DNA of 16,488 bases from Saccoglossus kowalevskii (GCF_000003605.2 NW_003136828.1:220126-236613); one strand, 5' to 3'. Positions 1 to 9,059 are shown, counted from the first letter of the stretch. Numbers and translations are program-made. Notes: a model not told the origin generated them from the letters alone.

Positions 1-95
1 TAAAATCCAAATCCTTATATTTGAATCTGTTTCAAGACATTTGAAAAATTTATTTTAGAAGCATAATAATTCAATAACTAGATTTGGTGTCACAG
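1..95. other. Non-coding left edge
   Basis: AT-rich sequence before the foldback element. I see no reading frame, repeat or motif that can be supported. Confidence 0.5.
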
Positions 96-217
96 TCTAA
101 TTATTGTTGAGTGAAGGCGCTATTTACTAATGAGAGGTGAGAGGAATCATTTCTATATAATTCTTTTAAAAGATCATTTTCATTAGTAAATGGCGCCCTC
201 ACTCAACAATAATTAGA
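96..217. mobile_element. Foldback MITE-like element with ~38-bp terminal inverted repeats
   Basis: The left arm (96-133) and right arm (180-217) are reverse complements with only two mismatches over 38 bases; each arm starts TCTAATTATTGTTGAGTG read inward. The loop of 46 bases (134-179) has no coding content. Long, nearly identical arms around a tiny core are the usual form of a miniature inverted-repeat transposable element, and two mismatches suggest it is not very old. No clean target-site duplication is visible just outside the arms, so superfamily assignment is open. It could also be a simple palindromic scar of a larger DNA transposon. Confidence 0.75.
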
Positions 218-1149
218 ATGAGTGGTTGTTCAAAAGTTTGATGAGTCGAGTGCATCCATTGGCTAAGCTTGTTGTACGTACATGCAAATGAGTAGAGGAA
301 CCATTATTGCTTTAGGGTGTATTGGGAGGCGTGGAGGATTTCATGTTTGTAATGACTAGTTGTAATGTGCTATCTTGTTGTTTTCAGGATGCAGCCTGAT
401 ATTTGTTGCTTTCTTTGTTGTTCAATTACAGTTACAATTTTTATGGTGCTTGGGAGGTGTGTTAATTGGTAGTTTGGTCATTTCTAGACATCTAGACACC
501 CTGTAGCTGGAAATGGTATGGTCCAAATCTAAATATGATATTGATACGGCGGTGTCTTTTAAAAGCAATGCATCAGAATCACATCTGCTTAATTATTACT
601 GTTGTAGATCCTCAGAACTAGCCATTGAATATGATATCTTGGAATAAATGGTATACTGAACAAGATTTACTAATTATTGCTGGCAATATTTTAATTTGAA
701 TTACGAGCAAACTGAGTCCTTGTATTGTTATGCATAGGCGGCTGCATGACATTTTGCATGGGGGATCTGATCAATTTTAAAAATCTAGACCCTTTGAAAC
801 GCCATTTCCTGCATTTTGAGAGGCAAATAAAAATAGAAATAGTATGTGTTTTTTGAATGTGGAAGACTTGGCTAGCCCACTCAAAAATATAAAGATGTGA
901 GGTATGCAGTTGTTTTTCTTTTTCATTTCTATTTGTGAAAAAACTGATGTTTTTAAAATTGCAAACAATAAAACACTCAATTGCAATTGATGAATATCAA
1001 TATGTCTCACGTGTTCCTTCTCTTGCTTGAGTGCGAAAGTACATGGTTTAGTAAATGACACTCATTTGTTCTAATATAAGAATTTCTTTTATTTGGGAAG
1101 ATTCTTCTATAAAAATAGAACAGATGTAATGTATTAATTCTATTATATT
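218..1149. other. Long non-coding stretch
   Basis: No exon-like frame, RNA gene or repeat can be supported. The longest open frame (777-1061, minus) is low-complexity, Lys/Phe-rich and unlike a protein family, as expected by chance in AT-rich DNA. Confidence 0.5.
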
Positions 1150-1600
1150 ATTCTAATTTCAACACTAGATGTGATTCACTTGCTGGAAAATAGTATAACG
1201 CAGAAATGAAGCTACGGCTATACTGCAATCCCCATGGGTACAAGATATAGGCCCTGTCCCATTGTGTCACTTGTAATGTTTCATTAATCTAATGCATAAC
1301 TTGATGTTCATTGCATGTAATATTAATGAATTAATTTTAATAACACATTTTAAATTCCACACTAGATGTGAGTTACTAGCTGGAATATGGTATATCACAG
1401 AAAAAAGCTGCGGCAAGCCAGCAAGCCCCATGGGTACAACTTATAAGTCCTATCCCATTGTGTTTTGAGTTGAGTCGATTGTCATGTTTCATTAATCTAA
1501 CGCATCACTTGATGCTCAATGCTTGTAATATTAATGAAAAATGTGTAATAATATATTTTAATTTCAACACTAGCTGGAAAATGGTATATCACTGCTTGGA
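1150..1600. repeat. ~200-bp tandem repeat, about 2.3 diverged copies
   Basis: Three units can be aligned by eye, anchored on the word CACTAG at about 1163, 1360 and 1568, giving spacings of 197 and 208 bases. Units 1 and 2 also share GCTGGAA, CCCCATGGGTACAA, CCCATTGTGT, TGTTTCATTAATCTAA and TGTAATATTAATGAA in the same order. Unit 3 is cut off after about 50 bases and has lost the segment between two ACTAG words. Divergence between the units is moderate with several small indels. This looks like a short satellite or the internal repeat of a mobile element; nothing in it looks coding. Confidence 0.8.
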
Positions 1601-1793
1601 TTGATGTAATCATATTAATTTTGTTGATATCAAGAATGCCAAAATCGATAATTACCAGCACGTTACATATGTTTTCTGATGGATTGGAAAGAATGGCATG
1701 ATGCGAGTAATCCATGCTCTAAGTTTCAATGAATACAGATACAACACAGTAAATAAATCCATATCATTAAAAGTACGTTACTTATTTTACATA
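1601..1793. other. Non-coding spacer
   Basis: AT-rich sequence between the tandem repeat and the minus-strand open frame; nothing recognisable. Confidence 0.4.
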
Positions 1794-2201
1794 TTATTGT
1801 TTTTTTGACGTTGGTTTCGGCAGTTGCTGTCTTAGGTGTTGTTGCTGCTTGTAGTGTTGTCTTTGTTGTATCTCGTGTTGTTTAATTTCCATCACACATC
1901 TTCCCGTTCGATATTCAGGTTTGGGGACATATACAAATGATGAATAACAACCATTCCAAAATTTCACAGGTCCAGATTTTGCCAAAAGTGCGCCAATCGT
2001 AACTTTTCGTTTGACTGCGATGATACCAGAAGATGGAGGTACTATGATATATCCAATTACGGCTGTACATCCTGTTTTAGCTGACAGAAAATAATTCGAC
2101 AACACATGGTAAATGCAACATGACGTCACACGGACTTCTAATGTACAGGCCTTGCTTAGATTGCTTTGGTAACACAACGTGGAACTACAGTTATTGAACA
2201 T
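1794..2201 (-). CDS. Unrecognised open frame, Gln-rich C terminus (doubtful gene)
   Basis: A 135-codon uninterrupted ATG-started frame on the minus strand. I do not recognise it. The N-terminal ~70 residues are mixed and moderately hydrophobic with five cysteines in the first ~40 residues; the last ~30 residues are basic and Gln-rich (HEIQQRQHYKQQQHLRQQ), which comes from a GTTGTT-type low-complexity tract on the plus strand. In DNA this AT-rich a frame of this length is close to what chance gives. A competing reading exists on the opposite strand: after a possible acceptor (AG at 1968-1969), plus-strand codons 1972-2091 read a segment containing TAMIPEDGGTMIYPITAV, which resembles the start of a cadherin-like repeat and could be a decayed upstream exon of the plus-strand gene. 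Neither reading is secure. Confidence 0.2.
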   Translation of the reverse strand: MFNNCSSTLCYQSNLSKACTLEVRVTSCCIYHVLSNYFLSAKTGCTAVIGYIIVPPSSGIIAVKRKVTIGALLAKSGPVKFWNGCYSSFVYVPKPEYRTGRCVMEIKQHEIQQRQHYKQQQHLRQQLPKPTSKKQ

Positions 2202-2235
2202 CGTGATGACATGATTGATCCATTACTTACAACAG

Positions 2236-2908
2236 AACTATTGACAGTCCCGAGTTAATCTTTGCCGTAGAGGGCAGACATATCTTAAACACATATGAGT
2301 ATGACATATCTGTGACTGTAGAGGAACGTAACCCCAATAACACTGTTTATGAAGATTTTATAGCACAGGTTGGTGCTTATGATCCCGACACTAACGATTA
2401 CCTAACTTTGACATTCGACTATCCTACACATGGGCAGATATTTATCGAGTTTAGCTTTGTGCCCCAAAACTGTTCCCTGTTTCTCGTCGAAGAGATTACA
2501 CACATAGCTACGACATTCCAAAACAAAGGCCCTGTTATCTCATACCCATGTGACCTTATGTTGCCTGATGTGATTGATCGTTATACTTGGGTTGTAACTC
2601 GGATTTGATATATACCAAATGAGCATTACTATGGCCAGGATCAATTCCAGATTAATTCAGTGGATAGTGACGGTGCTGTGTCCAAGGTAATAACAATTAG
2701 CGTACATGTTCTAGAAAACTGTTGTATGAATGGCGGTATATGCAAAGGACCCGCAGAAGACCCAGACTGTTCAAGTTCGCGGCGTAGTGAAGGATTTGAT
2801 GACTATACCTGCTACTGCCCTTTAGGTTACACGGGCGATTATTGCGGTGTTGAAATAAACGAATGTCTATCTAACCCATGTGCTGACAACTTCACTTGTT
2901 ATGACAAG
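2236..2908 (+). CDS. Exon: cadherin-like repeat plus EGF 1 and first half of EGF 2
   Basis: The acceptor is ACTTACAACAG ending at 2235; an in-frame stop at 2216-2218 shows the frame cannot run further upstream. The exon ends in GACAAG with GT at 2909 (phase 0). It encodes the repeat with VEERNPNNTVYEDFIAQVGA, then YIPNEHYYGQDQF, then an EGF domain (CCMNGGICKG ... CYCPLGYTGDYC) and the start of a second EGF domain (EINECLSNPCADNFTC). One TGA codon (2606-2608) sits directly before the tyrosine of YIPNEHYYG, with the frame otherwise continuous. EINEC followed by a partly conserved second EGF resembles calcium-binding EGF units. Confidence 0.75.
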
Positions 2909-3000
2909 GTGGATGTGGCACTTATAATTAATATCATTGCCGTGCATTGATTGTAATATTATCTATATATGTCTCGTAATTGTCAATTTTATTTTTACAG

Positions 3001-3170
3001 ATAGCTGGTTATATATGTCGGTGTAACAACGTTAATTGGCCATGTGCTGGAGATGATGGGAAACTATATCTGCTGGCGGTTTTCCTTGGTATACTGTTAT
3101 TTCTTTTAGTGTTGATTATTATATATTTCTATGGGAAGAAGAAAAATACGAAGAAGAATATGAAAGTTGG
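3001..3170 (+). CDS. Exon: end of EGF 2, transmembrane helix, basic stretch
   Basis: The acceptor TTTATTTTTACAG ends at 3000 and has a good pyrimidine tract. Joined to the previous exon in phase 0 it completes the EGF with AGYICRCNN. A hydrophobic run LYLLAVFLGILLFLLVLI followed by IIYFYGKKKNTKKN is a clear single-pass helix with a cytoplasmic basic stop-transfer signal, giving type I topology. The donor GG|GTAAGT at 3171 is strong and leaves two bases of the last codon. Confidence 0.75.
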
Positions 3171-3251
3171 GTAAGTTGGTTATTGAAATATATTAAATGC
3201 GTTTAGAAACATGTAAAAGGTATTTATTATTTATTGTTTGCGCCCATTTAG

Positions 3252-3520
3252 GGTCATTTGAGGAGAACCTACACAACATAATGATGACTGAACGCAAGAA
3301 AAGTGGATTGAGGAGAACCAATAAAGTATACCCGTTTCCATCGGAGGAAAATCCTCTGCCAGTGGAATCACGTGCCGATTAGTCAGCGTTAGTCAATAAT
3401 GACACTGCAAAGGACGATGATGCGAAAAATGACAGTATTGAAGAGACAGAAGCTGGCGATATCAAGGAAGAAGAAGAAGAGGCAACAGTTCCTGAAGGTA
3501 GTGTGACAGAATCGCAAGAG
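3252..3520 (+). CDS. Exon: acidic cytoplasmic tail, interrupted by TAG
   Basis: The likely acceptor is TGCGCCCATTTAG ending at 3251. The coding frame reads GSFEENLHNIMMTERKK, SGLRRTNKVYPFPSEENP, then a TAG at 3380-3382, then continues in the same frame into a strongly acidic part (EEEEEATVPEGSVTESQE) that ends at a donor GAG|GTAAGA (phase 0). With this acceptor the joint with the previous exon is off by one base; an extra G in the run GGG at 3251-3253 would explain it. A weaker acceptor at 3219 would restore frame but leaves a 49-base intron with no pyrimidine tract. Confidence 0.6.
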
Positions 3521-4045
3521 GTAAGAACGCAGTGCATTAATTATGTTGCGCCTACAGTAATACTAAATTTGTATTAAATGTGTTATTCTGAAATTATAAT
3601 AAATTAAATGAATTCTCATATAATGATATGCTAGTTTTTAGATACATAATCTCGCGTGTTCTTAACTGACACATTTCATATTTTAAAACAAAGTGCTAAA
3701 CATAATTTTACTAGCTTTATCGTAACTTTTCATAATCGTTTTAACCCCACTTTTAACACAAATTATACCGTTATTGTAAATTATTTATATTCGTGTATTT
3801 TTATTTAAATGTTAGTCGACACCGATGAAAAGAGGTCCTAGACCAATATATGTCGAGTGAAAAGTCTATTATTATTTCACATCCACCAAGTGAAATGTTT
3901 TAAGTACATGTTCAATGTGTTTCTTCTATTTGTTGCATTTCTCTATACATGGCATGACGTTTTAAAGAAGTGGCGTTGTGCTGTGTGGATCGAATGTGTA
4001 GATATATCAAACATTTACTTTGTTTCTCTGTTCCTTTGTTTGTAG
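3521..4045 (+). other. Intron of the plus-strand gene
   Basis: Bounded by GTAAGA at the 5' side and TTCCTTTGTTTGTAG at the 3' side, with a good pyrimidine tract. The inside is AT-rich with no repeat or gene visible; short open frames at 3857-4045 are by-products of the low stop density and of the pyrimidine tract. Confidence 0.65.
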
Positions 4046-4135
4046 GACGAGGAGGATATTCCTACTTGCACACCTATCAAAGTTATTCCACAACGTTTCG
4101 GATTTTTCGATGCACCTCGCAAAGCGGAAAGTTGA
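4046..4135 (+). CDS. Terminal exon of the plus-strand membrane protein
   Basis: Follows the acceptor at 4045 in phase 0 and continues the acidic tail: DEEDIPTCTPIKVIPQRF, then GFFDAPRKAES and a TGA stop. The acidic start (DEED) matches the end of the previous exon, supporting the junction. No known C-terminal sorting or PDZ-binding motif is evident. Confidence 0.65.
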   Translation, partial: DEEDIPTCTPIKVIPQRFGFFDAPRKAES

Positions 4136-4601
4136 TTTGGGTGTCACTGTGTTGTTTACAACGAGTGCAGATGGAATATTGACATGATTATTCGTCAATA
4201 GGCGTTTACTTCGAACTTATAAACGTTGCTTATATTTTCTAGAGAGTTGCATGGGGAATTGAAATCGGTGACCATGGAAACGACCAAAACAATCAGAGCC
4301 ACGTGTATAATCCTGGAGATCATATGCTGGACAAACGATTGCGAGTCATATATTAACCCACGCTTTACAAATGTTGTAATAAGTTATTCGTATAATTGGA
4401 TTGTTAATGTCTCTTGCCGTTATTAATGTGTAGCATTGCCGGGACACTTATATTCAAGATGGTAGAGAAATAGTATCAAATATGTATATATGACATATTG
4501 CATTAAACTATAAATTCTGCATACATCATAAAATGTGTATCTATTGTAGCATTTCTATCTCAATCCTTTATGTGAGGTACTCGCTTCAGACTATGCACAT
4601 G
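4136..4601 (+). other. 3' flank of the plus-strand gene
   Basis: AT-rich presumed 3' UTR and spacer. A variant polyadenylation hexamer ATTAAA lies at 4502-4507. Nothing else is recognisable. Confidence 0.35.
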
Positions 4602-5724
4602 CGAGGGTGATCAATAAGTTCTAGGCCTTCCTCATAAAACGTTACAGAAGGAAGAATTTTCTTACACTATTTTTCAACATAGTCCTCTGTAAGTTCAATA
4701 AACTTTGTCCATCGATGTTCCAGTTTTCCTATTCCCTGCTGGAAGAAGGTTTCGTCTTGATCCTTTAGATAGGCGTCAACAGCTCAGTCTCAAAACGATG
4801 ACAGCGCATGTGTGAAACAGGTAGACGTCCGACGGTGCCAGGTCAGGTGAATAGGAAGGTTGAGTTATGAGTTCAAAGCCACATTCGGTTGCTGCTGCCA
4901 CTGCAACCTGTGCTGTGTGGTGCAGGTGCATTGTCCTGGAGCAACATCACACCAGCTCGAAGCTATCCTCACCTTTTCATTGATGGCTGCTCTTAATTAT
5001 CGTAGTTGTAAAGCATAGTACTCTCCATTGATTGTTTGACCCTTTTGCAAGTAGTCAATCATGATGACTCCCTTTCTATCTCAGAACACAGAGGCCAAGT
5101 GATGCCACTCGCATAAACATCTTAGACGGCTGTGAACTATTGTGTGTCCATTGTTTGCTCTGCTCTTTTAATTCTGGATCAAAGTGGTAAACCCATGTCA
5201 CAAAAGTTGCCAGGATTTGACTGGAAACGGGCGTCCTTGAACTTTCCATCCTGTTCAACTTCTGACGTGGAGTCAACATTCGGGGCACCAACCTTGCAGA
5301 CAGCTTGCTCATCCCTAAGATGTTTGACAAAACATTTTGAACTGCGCCATAACTGATGCCTAGTGAATGCCCGATATGTCGGATAGCGACACGTCTGTCA
5401 TTCATTACCATGCGATGGATGGCCTCAATCTGATTGTCGTAGTGGCAGATTTTTTAAAATTAGCAGCCCGCTTCTTTACAGTGAAATAAAAAGAGGAGTC
5501 ATGTCCAAGTGTCGTGAAGACGTGACCATGTCTTCGTGAATTACTTTAGGAGCTTCTGTCTGGTTCATTTTGTGATTTTCGACTCACCTTCTGATTTTAA
5601 ATGGGCACCACGTGCTAATTAATGGACACCTAAATTTGCATTTCTATAGGTCATTATAGTATAAAGTTATACCCCAGAATAGGTGTTCCGCCACTTTTTT
5701 CACGGTGAGGCCGATCACCCCTCG
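4602..5724 (-). mobile_element. Degraded mariner-family transposon (~1.1 kb)
   Basis: The ends are short inverted repeats: CGAGGGTGATC at 4602 and, read on the minus strand from 5724, CGAGGGGTGATC. The left end then has AATAAGTTCTAGGCCTT whereas the right end jumps straight to GGCCTCACC, so about 11 bases seem lost from the right terminal repeat. The interior carries a broken transposase on the minus strand. Length and structure fit mariner/Tc1-type elements of the kind related to the SETMAR transposase part. A TA follows the right end, but no matching TA precedes the left end, so the target-site duplication is eroded. Confidence 0.85.
4667..5568 (-). pseudogene. Mariner-like transposase, dead copy
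   Basis: Read on the minus strand from an ATG at 5568 (MNQTEAPKVIHEDMV) to a TAG at 4667. Recognisable pieces in order are a DNA-binding helix-turn-helix region (NDRRVAIRHIGHSLGISYG), the region TWVYHFDPELKEQSKQW, the strand with the second catalytic Asp (VMLLQDNAPA), a YSPDLAPSD block with the third, and the family C terminus (HRWTKFIELTEDYVEK). These pieces lie in more than one frame, and stops occur between them, so it cannot make an active enzyme. The first catalytic Asp is absent: the sequence goes from FVT directly to WVYHFD, where family members have a GDE-type motif. The relic spans ~300 codons against roughly 340 in the family. Confidence 0.85.
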
Positions 5725-6859
5725 TACATATTCGCACATGCAAAGTATATAATCATGGAAAGAATGAATAATTCTTATCAAAGCTAACTGTACTTCCACC
5801 ACGGACGGGATACATGGATTAAAACCGCCTCCGTGCTACTATCATATCACCTTGCCAAAAACAACGCATGTAAAAAGTGCTGTTTATTTATAGGGGATTT
5901 GTACATGCCATGCGTGACGACTTGGGCGCGTTTTCACTGTGACAATACATCGGTGTGTAATTTCTTATTTTTAATTGGATGTATGTGGTCATGCCAACAA
6001 ACCGAATAGGGAAATTAGCAAAACATGACTGTCATTACCAGGTAGCAACGACGCGAAAATATACTTGTATTTGCTAGTTGATCGGGATAAAAGACACTAA
6101 TAAGATTATAGAGTATCGTGAACAAATCGTTGGACCGTAGAAAATACAACTATTAGTTAAATTTGGGTAAACGGACCTTGCGACCCCCTTACATGGACAC
6201 GTTCAGCATTGCTATTTTGAATGAAATTATCAACAGAAAAAAAAAACAATTAATTAACATGTGGTGGAAGAGAAAACAAATCTACTGATGATGGAGGTAT
6301 GGTATTAGAAACATTGCATGGTGTAATCGACCTGTAGAGGGCGCTTTATAACTAGTCGTTATACATAAATAAACCCTATAGACAAAACAACATGTGTTGT
6401 TTTTTTTTAAATAAAATTTCTAGCTATAGAACATTATAACTTTCACGATGATCCGTGGCTACCTATTAATCAAGGATGTTCGTCAATGGCGTGATTTCTC
6501 CCCACCCCTAAAAAGTGTATTTTGTACGTGTCGGTGTATACGTTTTGATGAAGCTGGGCGGTATACTTGCATACAGTCATTTGTTTGTTTATTTTTTCAA
6601 TACAATAAACGTGCGACTGCTTGAGCCGTGTATAACGCGACTCCGGTGCCTTATAAGTCTGGTCTTGAAGTAAATTGAATATTTGATTATTGAATCAACC
6701 TCGCGTTATATTTCATCACAGAATCGTTATTTGCGAGATTGTTGATCCGCTGTTGCAGACAAATGTCACCTGTCGAAGTTGTTCAAGGAAGGTGACAGCT
6801 ATAGCAAAAAATATACACAATTTGAAAAAGTTGTACCGGAAGTTGCGGCCAAGACCACA
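5725..6859. other. Intergenic stretch without a recognisable gene
   Basis: Mostly AT-rich with A and T homopolymer runs (6238-6247, 6399-6407). The downstream part of a minus-strand frame (6716-6859) continues from the helicase-like fragment but loses any family resemblance. No repeat or exon can be supported. Confidence 0.45.
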
Positions 6860-7012
6860 TCGCCTGTAGTCGATACAAAACGGAGCCAATTCGAAAGTCA
6901 GTGATTTTCCACTGCCTATAGGCGCAGACACGAAAACGTCTCGGCCATCTGAGTAGGCCTCCACGACCCTCGCTGATATCGACAAAGGCTTTGGTATCCT
7001 AATACTTTTAAG
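6860..7012 (-). pseudogene. RecQ/DEAD-type helicase N-terminal fragment (Walker A)
   Basis: The minus-strand frame contains VVEAYSDGRDVFVSAPIG, then GSGKSLTFELAPFCIDYR. A hydrophobic VxAYxxGxDVFVSAP lead-in followed by GSGKS is the nucleotide-binding start of RecQ/DEAD-like superfamily 2 helicases, where APTGSGKS is normal; here the Thr is Ile. There is no ATG start: an in-frame TGA sits just before the conserved part, at about 7019-7021. Downstream the similarity stops near 6860 without a strong donor, and no later helicase motif (DEAH, SAT) is seen in the window. It may be one exon of a multi-exon gene, or more likely a fragment carried by a mobile element. Confidence 0.5.
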
Positions 7013-7021
7013 GCTCACTCA

Positions 7022-7623
7022 AAACATTCTCCTGATAATGGCATATGCGATTCGGATATGAGAATGTAGGTAACGTTTTCGGGATCTATATAAGTTTATC
7101 AAAGAAAGTGTGTATGGTTTCCGGGGTCTCAGTTTATATATTAATTAGCGTGTCTTCTGATTGGTTGAAACATATTAGACATGTCAATCCTCCAAGCATT
7201 ACACGCCGGTAATGTGAGGGCGCTTACACTGATGGCAAGTCTGTTGGGATTTCGCGGTCACAAGAATTTCGTGTTCACCCCTCGTTTACGCAATTTATAT
7301 TTATTTCTCAAGGATTTTTTATCGGAATCGCAACAGACTGCAAGCAAGTCTAGTCATGGCTCAGAACAGCATGTGATGTAGAACTGACTTTCTGAGATCA
7401 AAAATAATAAATCACAGCTTTTTACCAGGTCTTTGGCAATATTTTCACTGGTAATTGCGTCAAAAACGTGTTTGTCTAGTGCTTTTAAACGTCGATACCC
7501 TCCCCCAAACAAAAAAACTGGAACGAATTAATAACATTGCAGCATATGTATTGATTTTATTAGTTAAAATTAAATGAAAAGATGTCGCATGCAGGATGGG
7601 CTGGGTCAGTATTTGCTGTCAGT
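7022..7623. other. Spacer with one short doubtful frame
   Basis: A 66-codon plus-strand frame at 7181-7381 starts about 90 bases after a TATATAAG word (7085-7092), but its protein (MSILQALHAGNVRALTLMAS...) resembles nothing I recognise. Apart from that nothing can be supported. Confidence 0.3.
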
Positions 7624-7775
7624 ACTCGACTGAGACAGGAAGTGTCTGGCATTGTATTGCAGCTACGCATTTATTGTACTAGTACTATTAATAAATCCAC
7701 TGTAACTATTACTTGGTGGGTTGCTGATGCCTAAGTGGTAAATGGCGCGTGACAGACTTCCTGTGTCAGCCGAGT
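7624..7775. mobile_element. Foldback element with 20-bp imperfect inverted repeats
   Basis: Arms at 7624-7643 (ACTCGACTGAGACAGGAAGT) and 7756-7775 are reverse complements with two mismatches. The 112-base interior is non-coding. The size and form suggest a non-autonomous DNA element or MITE. No target-site duplication is obvious. Confidence 0.55.
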
Positions 7776-8274
7776 TCTGGTGATAAGTATCATGAAAGAC
7801 TGACGAACTTAAGTTTTAACTTTTGAGTCAGGAAAGGGCCGCTGTAAAGCACAACTGTTTACTACAGAAAAAATACAGATATCAAAACTACGATATAACA
7901 GAAGGTGTTGCATCGAAAACGAACGCTATTGTAGTTTTGATATTCGCCAAATACCGAATGCACCCTGGAATGTACAATCCGAAAATAACCACACGGTTAG
8001 AGCATGTGCATTTCATTCTGGCACTTGCCACTTACTTTAATTTTCCGCACTTCGCGCACCAACTATCGCGAGCCTTGAACCGTCGTATATAGGAGCCGGG
8101 ATCAGAGAAAAATATTGTTCGCTGCGTATTAACAGTTTTCGATCGGGTGTGATAGGTGATATGTGATAGTTTTCGCTCCGTTATATAAATTTGCGAGTAG
8201 AAGCAGTAACGCTCTGGCCGCTTTAAATACTTAAGGAAGACAAATGAGAGATGAGCAAGTTTGATTGCAAGTAG
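7776..8274. other. Spacer, overlapping chance frames
   Basis: Short frames on both strands (7823-8092 plus, 8032-8298 minus) overlap each other, have no family resemblance and are probably fortuitous. Nothing else is seen. Confidence 0.4.
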
Positions 8275-8686
8275 GTTCATAGCATATTCCCCTATCACGA
8301 TTTTAGTATATTTTGGATGACTTCATAATCATGCCAGACAAATATGAAAAGTGGCTAAACCTTGCCATCTATGCTAGACTCAGCTCCAGTTTCTCACCGC
8401 TTTGCTACTGTAACTCTGCCTTATTAGTCGCCCGGTGAGCAGCTTGCGTCGATAGACAAAGGACACTTGGTCATAGTGTTTGTATGTTCATGGTTATAGC
8501 ACATCCAGCTATCACGGTTCTAGTAAATCTCGGATGACTTCATAATCATGTCAACCGCATATGATAAGTGGCTTATCCATTTTCCATCCATTCTTTGCCT
8601 AGACTCAGCTCTAGTGTCTCGCCCTTTTGCTAATACAACACCGAGGGACTAAGGCTAATGTAATTCTGCCTCGGTCGCCCGGTGAG
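8275..8686. repeat. Two direct copies of a ~165-200-bp repeat
   Basis: Copy 1 (8275-8439) and copy 2 (8486-8686) share, in order, GTTCAT, CTATCACG, GGATGACTTCATAATCATG (19 identical bases), TAGACTCAGCTC, TCTGCC and GTCGCCCGGTGAG. The spacing at the conserved core is 217 bases. Copy 2 holds an extra segment of about 25 bases flanked by GCTAAT on both sides. This is a tandem duplication of non-coding sequence; it may be part of a dispersed repeat. Confidence 0.8.
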
Positions 8687-9059
8687 AGACAGGTGCAATG
8701 TTTCTCCGGTCTTACCCCTGTGTTTCATAACACATACCGTTGAGGGCAGTATCTCAAACAGTAAGGACAACTACCAGTATTAGTATACGCGCGGGCAGGG
8801 ATAGACTGGAAATCGCGTCTACCCGTTTTTTCAATAAAAATATTTATTCTTTTTAGTGTTTATTTTGAGTAATGATTGTTTTTTGATACTTTCTCCCATA
8901 CCCAAGAGCAGGCAGAGAGACTAAGCATTTCAAAATTTGTCACTGTTTTTATGTGTTCATTTCTACTGTTACATGTGAACATATCACCTTGGAAAGTCAG
9001 AGGGCGAGGATTTAGGAAGTTGGCACTAATCAATGCTAGTTTTAAATGATTTTGTTATT
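8687..9059. other. Spacer without a gene
   Basis: AT-rich, non-coding. The word ACCCGTTTTTTCAA at 8821-8834 recurs exactly at 11704-11717 and with changes near 9777, hinting that repeat material related to the duplicated region begins here. Confidence 0.35.

Larger units (their letters stand above)
2236..4135 (+). pseudogene. 3' part of a cadherin-like/EGF type I membrane protein gene, with two in-frame stops
   Basis: Four exons can be traced: 2236-2908, 3001-3170, ~3252-3520 (or from 3220) and 4046-4135. The protein order is a cadherin-like extracellular repeat (acidic DPD element AYDPDTNDYLTL, later YIPNEHYYGQDQF and VDSDGAVSKVITISVHV), a first EGF domain, a second EGF domain split by an intron, a transmembrane helix, a basic stop-transfer stretch and a long acidic cytoplasmic tail. 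Repeats with a Y-x-P-N-x-x-Y-x-G-x-D-x-F core are known from tandem cadherin-like (Cadherin_5/VCBS-like) arrays in large surface proteins. A TGA at 2606-2608 and a TAG at 3380-3382 interrupt the frame, yet good protein-like sequence continues in the same frame after each. The exon 2/exon 3 junction also needs one base fewer. Either this copy is dead or the assembly carries errors here. The 5' part of the gene is not resolved. Adhesion or surface recognition is only a guess from the domains. Confidence 0.7.

Noticed and set aside
777-1061. 94-codon minus-strand open frame
   Set aside because: Low-complexity Lys/Phe/Leu composition, no domain and no splice context; expected by chance in AT-rich DNA.
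5132-5356. 74-codon plus-strand frame inside the mariner element
   Set aside because: Antisense shadow of the transposase region.
7823-8298. Overlapping plus and minus frames as possible genes
   Set aside because: Mutually overlapping, no family resemblance, no promoter or splice signals that stand out.
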